DNA of 64,000 nt from Bisporella sp. PMI_857 (lineage: Eukaryota; Ascomycota; Leotiomycetes; Helotiales; Helotiaceae): positions 496,001 to 560,000 of the forward strand of contig JAJSPD010000005.1 in assembly GCA_021307315.1 (NCBI GenBank). Reading direction: 5' to 3'. A program made the translations under genes and the position numbers. Positions within the stretch are counted from its first letter, which is position 1, and each line of letters opens with the position of its first letter. Under the pieces are notes generated by a model that did not search any database, was not told the DNA's origin, and worked only from the letters and a program-made list of their open reading frames with translations. This document shows, piece after piece, positions 58,177-64,000 of the stretch.

Positions 58177-58458
58177 ATGACGTTCCTCCGCAATCTCATT
58201 TCACGCCCGGCCGCTACTCATCCATCAGTCAATCCCTCCGCTGACATCGCAATGCTCCCAACTCATACCCCAGCGCCAAATCAAGAAGTAACTCCGGTGC
58301 CAGACCCAGCATCAGTGCTTCCAGACGGGCCATTACCGCAGAATGTGAACCTGTCTTGTCTGTATATCACCATTATTGTTTCCATGTTGTTCTTCAGCGC
58401 CGCCATTGTAGCCTGGGCTTTCTACAGTATGTCTCTGGGGCTATACGATAAAAGTTAA
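58177..58458 (+). CDS. small single-pass membrane protein (hypothetical)
   Basis: A 93-codon frame in good start context (CCAAAATGA). The N-terminal ~60 residues are Pro/Ser/Ala-rich and uncharged, followed by one strong hydrophobic segment (YITIIVSMLFFSAAIVAWAF). A GTATGT at 58428 could be a splice donor: joined to an acceptor (GACAAAG) near 58474 it would replace the last ten residues by a short tail. No family recognised. The TM segment argues for a real gene, but its small size leaves doubt. Confidence 0.4.
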   Translation: MTFLRNLISRPAATHPSVNPSADIAMLPTHTPAPNQEVTPVPDPASVLPDGPLPQNVNLSCLYITIIVSMLFFSAAIVAWAFYSMSLGLYDKS

Positions 58459-60589
58459 TGATGTCTGACAAAGTGGTAGCACATTTAATCTAAGCATGAG
58501 GAGATATTGGTCTACTGGGCAGCCTGTTGGGCGCAGATAGAACATGAGAGTTCCTGTGTGTATTGGGAAAGGTTCTTTTTAAGATGGAGGAGGATGGTTG
58601 TGAGCCTTGAGCAAGCAGGTTTGTGTGGGATACAATATGGACAGAGCAGAATCAAATTTTCACTGCCCATTGATATTTCAAATTTCTACATAAGCACTAC
58701 TTTGATGAGGAATCTATTTTGTTCTCTGTGAGCATATTAGTAGCGGTAGGTACCTATCCTAATGCTAAAGCCATAACACAGCATCTTTACAGCTAGTTCA
58801 AGGATACAAATAGGGATTGGCCAAATCGTGTTCGAAACAGATATTAGCGTCACCAAAATTTGAAATAAGGAACGTCAGCAATGTGCCAGAATTATCAATA
58901 ACTTGAATTAATCCCTTCTACAAATGAAACTCTAACTTCCCAGCTTCACGTCCACAACCGTTACCCCGGGGTGGAGACACCAGCAAGAATAATATAAATA
59001 ACTATACCTGTGTGTGTCGAATTTCAAGAATCGTTACACATTGTCCTATCGTCGATTTGCCTATCAGATAGGTCCTGTTCTCTAATCTTGCGTTGATATT
59101 CTGGCTCTGTATGCACATGTCTCAACACCATCCATCAAAACGATACTTCTCAAATTATTGTTATAATAGGGAGTAAAGGCGTTATTGCCCTCACTAGAAG
59201 GAAGACCTTGTAAGTTTCTGGGCCATTGTAAGTGCTCCTGCGAGCGAAGCTTGCGGTCTGAGCCAAGGAATTAGCATTAGCTCTAGCAGGCGGGATATTT
59301 TTAATGGTTACATGTTCTGACAAGTTTGTTAGGCAGGATTGGAAATGGCAAGTGTGTTAATGCTCGAGTGTTGAATTATATTGATGAACGACAGTGGGCT
59401 TCTGAAGGGAATTGGAAGCGTGAATTTCAAGGTGGGTTGTTGATAACTCAGGTCTTTTGAACTCTCACGCTACTAAAGGCAGCCTGTATAATGCTATCGA
59501 GATGCACAACTGTGTAAGATGCCATGCTTCATAGAAATCTAAACCAGATTGTACATACTTCGGCATTTCCACGAGTTCTGGTTGCATATTGGGAGTTATA
59601 AGCGACAGCCCACTTCATGGACTACGCGACCTTTTCTTTTCTCTCTCCTTAATTTCCTTGCCTTTGTTACCAGTTTTTTGACAAGGTGCTCTTTTATAAA
59701 CGCCTTGTTTGGCTATGAAGAGACCACCAGACTGTGACTATATTCTCAAGCCTTAGGATATATACTGTTAGGGAAAGCCTGCTTGGCACTGTTGTATTAC
59801 TTCTGTCATTCTGCTGGTAAGCTAAGCTTGCAGATTTATCAAACTTCCTATACTCGAAATATATATACAACTATACTGTAGTTTTTAATATGTACTGTGT
59901 TATACTTGATATATTTGATTACCTTTAGGGCAATACTTTAACAACCCCAACTCCTTTCAAAATCAACCTCACAACTACGAAGGTCTGTGGCGTGCACTCT
60001 CAGAATGCAGAAATAGATTAAACACTCTTTTGTTTATGCTTATACTATCTTTCAATAAAATCCAAATAGAAAGGATCCACCTTCAAGTTCCCGTCTACTA
60101 TAGCCTTTGTGTAACTACGATGTCAAACCATGATCAGGGGTGCTGCCAGCATGACCACCGTTATCCCACATGCTTCACGTGTCTTGGAGCTTAATTTCTA
60201 CTAGTATCCGCCCAACAACCAAAACCACGGAACCGCTTTCCTGTGTTCTCCCTTCCTGAAAGATGCCTGGCACTGGCAGGTTTGCGCGTGATGGTTCCTA
60301 TGTCAGATGGCTTCTTTAACCCTTGTTCAGGATATTCTCTATTGTCAATAGGCGAGACAGGCTGGATGACGTCTAAAATTTAATAGAAAGGTGTGGCTAA
60401 TCTAGATCAAAAAATGACTCGTGGCTACAAGACGCAGAAGTGGGCAATAGATAAAGAGCCATGCGGCTTGCAAGGTGAAGTCCTGACTTGGGTCAACTTC
60501 TTTGTTTAAACTTCAGCAAACACGCCGTCCAGTCATACTCTAGAAGTCATTTATACCTCAAGATTCTGCCATTTTTGTTGCGCCTTCTA
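58459..60589. other. 2.1 kb intergenic
   Basis: AT-rich, with only short unrelated frames and no recognisable RNA gene. A Trp/Phe/Leu-rich frame at 59549-59737 is judged spurious. Confidence 0.35.
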
Positions 60590-61177
60590 ATGGTAAAATC
60601 CAGTATGGTCAAACCACTAACGCCTGTGTTATCTGTTCCACGACAGTCCCTTACTCTTCCTGTGCAACAGCAATGTTCTATATGCGATGAGGTATTGGGA
60701 ATTCCAAGAGAGGATGAAACGATTGAGACGGCTGCTATTCTTCCTTGCTCCCACGTCTTCGGTAACATTTGTATTTCACGATGGCTGGAGACAGAATCTG
60801 CAAACCATGATTGTCCCATCTGTCGCAGGAAGATGGTGTATTCGAAGTGCGGACATCCGATAAAGCCTTGTGATACATTCCGTGCGCCCCGCTGTGTACA
60901 GGAGAAAGACATGCCCGAAAGGTGTTTGGTTTGTAGAGCAGGTGGTGAGCTAGCGAAGGTGCTTAAGCTCATGGATGAGAGGCGACAAGCAGAGGAACGT
61001 ATCCTGCAAGGGCTAAGAATGCAAGCATTGTCTTGTGTTGGGATATTTGGAGGCATGTGCTGGAGTTCGGTTGAGAGCATTGACGAGCGGGTTGAGCTTG
61101 TAAAAAGGAGGTGGAGTTTTGCAGTCGATGCACTGTGCCATGATTTTGAGGAGAAGGAAGGACGTGAGCAGTGGTAA
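60590..61177 (+). CDS. small RING-finger protein
   Basis: From the ATG at 60590 the frame gives 195 aa. A RING of the H2-type is clear: CSICDEVLG, then LPCSHVFGNICISRWLET, then CPICRRKM, with Cys/His spacing C-x2-C ... C-x1-H-x2-(N)-x1-C ... C-x2-C. The middle ligand pattern should be checked because Asn-Ile-Cys sits where His/Cys is usual. A second Cys-pair region follows (SKCGHPIKPCDTF, RCLVCRAGGEL), then an amphipathic helix (KVLKLMDERRQAEERILQGL) and a C-terminal helical segment. A ubiquitin-ligase role is inferred from the fold. The frame is open upstream to a TTG, but no better ATG exists. Confidence 0.75.
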   Translation: MVKSSMVKPLTPVLSVPRQSLTLPVQQQCSICDEVLGIPREDETIETAAILPCSHVFGNICISRWLETESANHDCPICRRKMVYSKCGHPIKPCDTFRAPRCVQEKDMPERCLVCRAGGELAKVLKLMDERRQAEERILQGLRMQALSCVGIFGGMCWSSVESIDERVELVKRRWSFAVDALCHDFEEKEGREQW

Positions 61178-61312
61178 CTTTATGTCTGGAAGTAATCATA
61201 AATCTTGATACCCTCTGGAGTAGGAAGATACCGTGTACTCTGGTTGGCTATGCCTTCCTGTGAGTACATTCATGCATCTGCTTCTTTAGTCGCAAGCCGC
61301 CGAGCGTTCTAA

Positions 61313-62204
61313 TCATCGCGATACACTTCTACGACGCTCGGGGTCGTCATCGTCGTCGCTATCGTCTTTGAATCCTTCTTCTAAATCCCGGCTTAGCCGT
61401 CTTTCGTCAATGTCCGCTCCTCTTCGTGCATCTAGTGATAATGCCTCCCTCCGATTATTTTCCACTTCATACAACTCTTCTCCTTCGTCCTCATCGAAGT
61501 CACTACCAGCCCCGTCTTCCGCAATGACCGTCTGCCGACTCCTTTCGAAATTCGCTCTCCAAGAAGAAGGGATGAACAAACCGGCCAGAGCACTTTGTAT
61601 TCTATGCCGCAGAGAAGTTGTATGGTCGGAAATCGTGTTCAACGGAAGGTAATTGCTGTATCTCCCTCTGTATCGCTTCCATATTGGCACAATAAGGAAT
61701 GTAACAAAGAGGTAGAGGAGAAGCGAAATGAGTGCCGGAACAACAATAGTCTAACGGGTCTTAGCATAGAGCAGAACGGTTCAGAGACGAAACTAACTTT
61801 GAGTAATGATAGATTAGCCATCGCAGCCGATTCCGCGCTTCGGAATTGTACAAGGAATGTGAAGGTTTGGCTTCACTCGTAGACAACAAGGGTGACGCCT
61901 CTTTGGTGCTATTCAAAGTCACGGCTGAAGCTGCTGTTGATTATCGGATTCAGTTCCTCGGCAGCTGACTTTTTAGTATCATTTCACTGGTTTATGTTAG
62001 ACAGTGCACAAAGCCTACAGACGGACTGTAAGAGGAAGTCCAAGCTGAAGCCGTTAAGAGTCCGACGTCTGTTGCATCTGGAGTGGTGTCGTGGTCTTCT
62101 TCATAACTGCCAACTACGGTACCCCAGAAAGTCAGGGGGTGCGGACCCAACCCAATGAATCGCCAATCCATCAACACCAGAAGGCGAGCCGAAGAAGCGC
62201 CCAT
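61313..62204 (-). CDS. predicted membrane protein, 5' exon structure unresolved
   Basis: The last two exons are well supported: up to about 61870..61798, then a 46-nt intron (GTTAGT...GTTAG with TGCTAAG branch site), then 61750..61313. Together they read QTFTFLVQFRSAESAAMANL-SLLK, a TM segment TIVVPALISLLLYLFVTFLI, then a cytosolic tail WKRYRGRYSNYLPLNTISDH with acidic EDEGEELYE and SDDDDD runs. This suggests a type I membrane protein. Upstream, 61870-62204 contains a coding-like frame from ATG 62204 (MGASSARLLVLMDW), but I could not connect it without a stop or phase conflict. Either an intron arrangement was missed or the gene is damaged. Family not recognised. Confidence 0.5.
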
Positions 62205-62821
62205 ATTCAATACAGTTCTACCATCTCCTATTTCTCCCTGATCCACTCCTTTAGTTTGTCCATCCCCTTCGCCCTGTATTTATCGAACGATTTTCCTTCC
62301 TGTGCACGACAGTCCACCTGCAAGAGAGTGTTTTGCATCTGCAAGTCCCGTGGAACAACGTTTCAGCCCTTGCCTTTCACCAACTGCCATCGACCAGGGG
62401 CGGATATCTCTGCAGAGAGCTTTCTCTCACTTTGCTTGCTTTCTTTATGTTTGGAAGCTCGATACTGGAAAGAATATAGGCGGATTGCGCACGGAAAGGC
62501 AGTCTGCGGGGAAGTTTGTGAGTTCTGGTTCCTTTACCAAACTCCTTCACCTTTGAAGGAGTGGACATGACTTGTGGCATAATTATTTTGAGTCGCAGAT
62601 TCGAGGAACTTTATGCTGACCGGTGTATGAATGTAGAAACCCCCGGATTAGACAGAGAGGTAGCACAGAGACTGGTGGTTTGTCACTGATGTTCATAATG
62701 CCATTTGGCTCTTGTCAAGGCACTCAATGATAATTACAGGAATTGGGTCCAGGCCAGGCGCATCCAGGAATAATCGCAAGTTGCGCAATTGAAACGGCTA
62801 GCTCGTGGGCCGCAGGTGGCC
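62205..62821. other. divergent promoter region upstream of formin
   Basis: Spacer between the minus-strand membrane protein and the formin start. Overlapping Ser/Cys-rich frames at 62091-62570 (both strands) are not convincing. Confidence 0.35.
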
Positions 62822-64000
62822 ATGTCTACATCAGATAAGACTCGCCAGTCCTCTGGAGGCAAATCATTCTTTTCAAGAAGCAGTAAAAAGGACAAGAAGA
62901 ATGTCACCGAGGAGGGCAAATATTCGACTGGAGACTCTGAAAAAGCAAACTCGACTGGATCTCGTTCATCAAGACATCAGCGGGATTCATCGAGTATATC
63001 TGTGGACGGAGCGTTCTCGCCCACTGGCGCGGAGCAGGCTGGCATAAATATGACCGCTGGGGTAATAACATCAATACCATACGACAGTGTAACAGCAGAT
63101 AGTAAGTCACCCATACCGGTAGATTACCTACCAAGAAGCGACCAGATGCCAGCACGACGGGAACCTTTGCCACATCATTTAAATAAAGGCGGAGGAGATT
63201 ATCACCAGTATCCGTCCTTCGATCCATCAAGTTTGGCAAATGGCAGCTCTCACCCTTCTGGACCTCGGCCACCACCAGGGGCTTCTAATATCACCATGGC
63301 TTCTACAGGGAACCGTACCACGTTACAGCAATGGGGACCCAGCAGATCAAGTGTTGCGACCGTAATGACTGCGCACGATCGAGGAACATATGATCCTAGG
63401 TTGATTGGCAACCATACCTCAATGTCAACAGCAAGCCAAAGCTCAAATTATCCGCGAACTTCATACGATCAATCAGATGCGAGCACCGAGTGGTCAAGTG
63501 TTTTTTCTTCTGGGAGTTCGTCTAGGACGGCGATGCCAAGTGCGCCCAGTTTGTACTCAAACAATTCCTTGTCTCCATCACATGTACCAGGAAGAGATTC
63601 GCACCACCGCCTAGTCAAAACTCCATCACATCCACATTCGCCTGGTCTACATTCAATAAGTTCATTCATTGGTGCTGAGCATTTAACTAGGCCATCTGAG
63701 GATAGTGAGGTTGAGAGACTTTTTGCAGAATTGATGCAAAAGCGAGGATGGCATCACTTACCGGACCAAGCAAAACGCCAGATGATGGCGTACCCCGCAT
63801 CGAAGAAATGGACACTAGTTCATCAAGATCGCTTGACGCAGTATCAAGGCGAGCAGAAGCGCAAGACAACGCATCGCCAAACAGGTCAATATGGAACAGC
63901 AATGGAGATGCTGGCAAATGCGGAGGAAGAGGGCACACCCGAGTGGTTTGTGAAGAAAGTCATGGACAATAGCATTTCAGCTAAACAGTTGCAAAGTCTG
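62822..64000 (+). CDS. formin, SepA/Bni1 type (3' truncated by window end)
   Basis: An uninterrupted frame of 393 codons from the ATG at 62822 to the window edge. The N-terminal ~290 residues are Ser/Pro-rich (KKDKKN, SSRHQRDSSSISVDG, NMTAGVITSIPYDSV, GPRPPPGASNITMAS). Then the GTPase-binding domain of diaphanous-related formins begins: EVERLFAELMQKRGWHHLPD, QAKRQMMAYPASKKWTLVHQ, TPEWFVKKVMDNSISAKQLQ. Formins nucleate actin cables and the contractile ring; the fungal SepA/Bni1 protein acts at hyphal tips and septa under Rho GTPases. FH1, FH2 and DAD regions must lie beyond 64000. A GTAAGT inside codons near 63101 is not used as a donor, since the conserved text continues. Confidence 0.93.
   Translation, partial: MSTSDKTRQSSGGKSFFSRSSKKDKKNVTEEGKYSTGDSEKANSTGSRSSRHQRDSSSISVDGAFSPTGAEQAGINMTAGVITSIPYDSVTADSKSPIPVDYLPRSDQMPARREPLPHHLNKGGGDYHQYPSFDPSSLANGSSHPSGPRPPPGASNITMASTGNRTTLQQWGPSRSSVATVMTAHDRGTYDPRLIGNHTSMSTASQSSNYPRTSYDQSDASTEWSSVFSSGSSSRTAMPSAPSLYSNNSLSPSHVPGRDSHHRLVKTPSHPHSPGLHSISSFIGAEHLTRPSEDSEVERLFAELMQKRGWHHLPDQAKRQMMAYPASKKWTLVHQDRLTQYQGEQKRKTTHRQTGQYGTAMEMLANAEEEGTPEWFVKKVMDNSISAKQLQSL

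Noticed and set aside
1..64000. CRISPR array, bacterial operon features, complete transposon or biosynthetic cluster
   Set aside because: No regularly spaced repeats, no transposase or reverse-transcriptase motifs, and no terminal repeats. All genes are intron-bearing fungal genes, mostly housekeeping.

Overview
This 64 kb window is nuclear DNA of a filamentous ascomycete (Pezizomycotina). Leotiomycetes are my best guess from protein flavour, but the exact species cannot be read from the sequence. The evidence is compact genes split by 45-180 nt GT-AG introns with CTAAC/CTGAC-like branch points, fungal-specific families (DUF1770, fungal HAP5, a PH+LRR protein, a SepA/Bni1-type formin), a Pol III tRNA gene with a long intron, and long AT-rich intergenic stretches with decayed ORFs. 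I rebuilt exon chains by hand from splice consensus, reading phase and family conservation. All coordinates are predictions from one strand of DNA, without transcripts.

Layout. 1-4.4 kb: the 3' end of an unrecognised Ser/Pro-rich protein gene, then adenosine kinase (-) and ribosomal protein uL2/RPL2 (-, with a GC-AG intron). 6.8-8.8 kb: a DDT/WHIM-type chromatin-remodeller subunit (+). 10.0-12.2 kb: an amino-acid permease (+) containing two clearly homologous introns. 13.1-14.5 kb: a DUF1770 protein and a disordered protein (both -). 15.0-16.2 kb: a hypothetical gene interrupted by an in-frame TAG. 17.9-22.8 kb: eRF1, prephenate dehydratase and an HTD2-like mitochondrial dehydratase (all +). 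24.8-32.3 kb: a PH/LRR protein and exocyst Sec15 (+). 32.5-39.5 kb: HAP5 (-), then FCF2 (+, with a probable intronic box C/D snoRNA), mitochondrial ribosomal protein S10 and mitochondrial TrpRS (+). 40.2-42.8 kb: an MFS transporter relic and a hypothetical gene (-). 43.6-45.5 kb: SNARE Sec22 (+) and an intron-containing tRNA (-). 48.5-50.6 kb: a PH-domain protein (+). 53.5-57.5 kb: the HUS1 checkpoint clamp subunit and an unknown protein (both -). 58.2-64.0 kb: a small membrane protein, a RING protein, an incompletely resolved membrane protein (-), and the N-terminal part of a SepA/Bni1 formin running off the window.

Most genes are housekeeping. Several concern translation and ribosome biogenesis (RPL2, eRF1, FCF2, mitochondrial S10 and TrpRS, a tRNA, a probable rRNA-methylation guide) or secretion and polarity (Sec15, Sec22, formin). 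I see no biosynthetic cluster, CRISPR array or intact transposon. The most interesting signals are at the RNA level. First, a pair of full-length homologous introns (introner-like elements) lies within one permease gene. Second, an FCF2 intron carries C/D-type boxes, a short terminal stem and a 10-nt guide whose D+5 base falls on a known methylation site in helix 69 of large-subunit rRNA. Further oddities are non-canonical GC-AG introns, a 14-nt microexon in HAP5, and a split terminal codon in eRF1.
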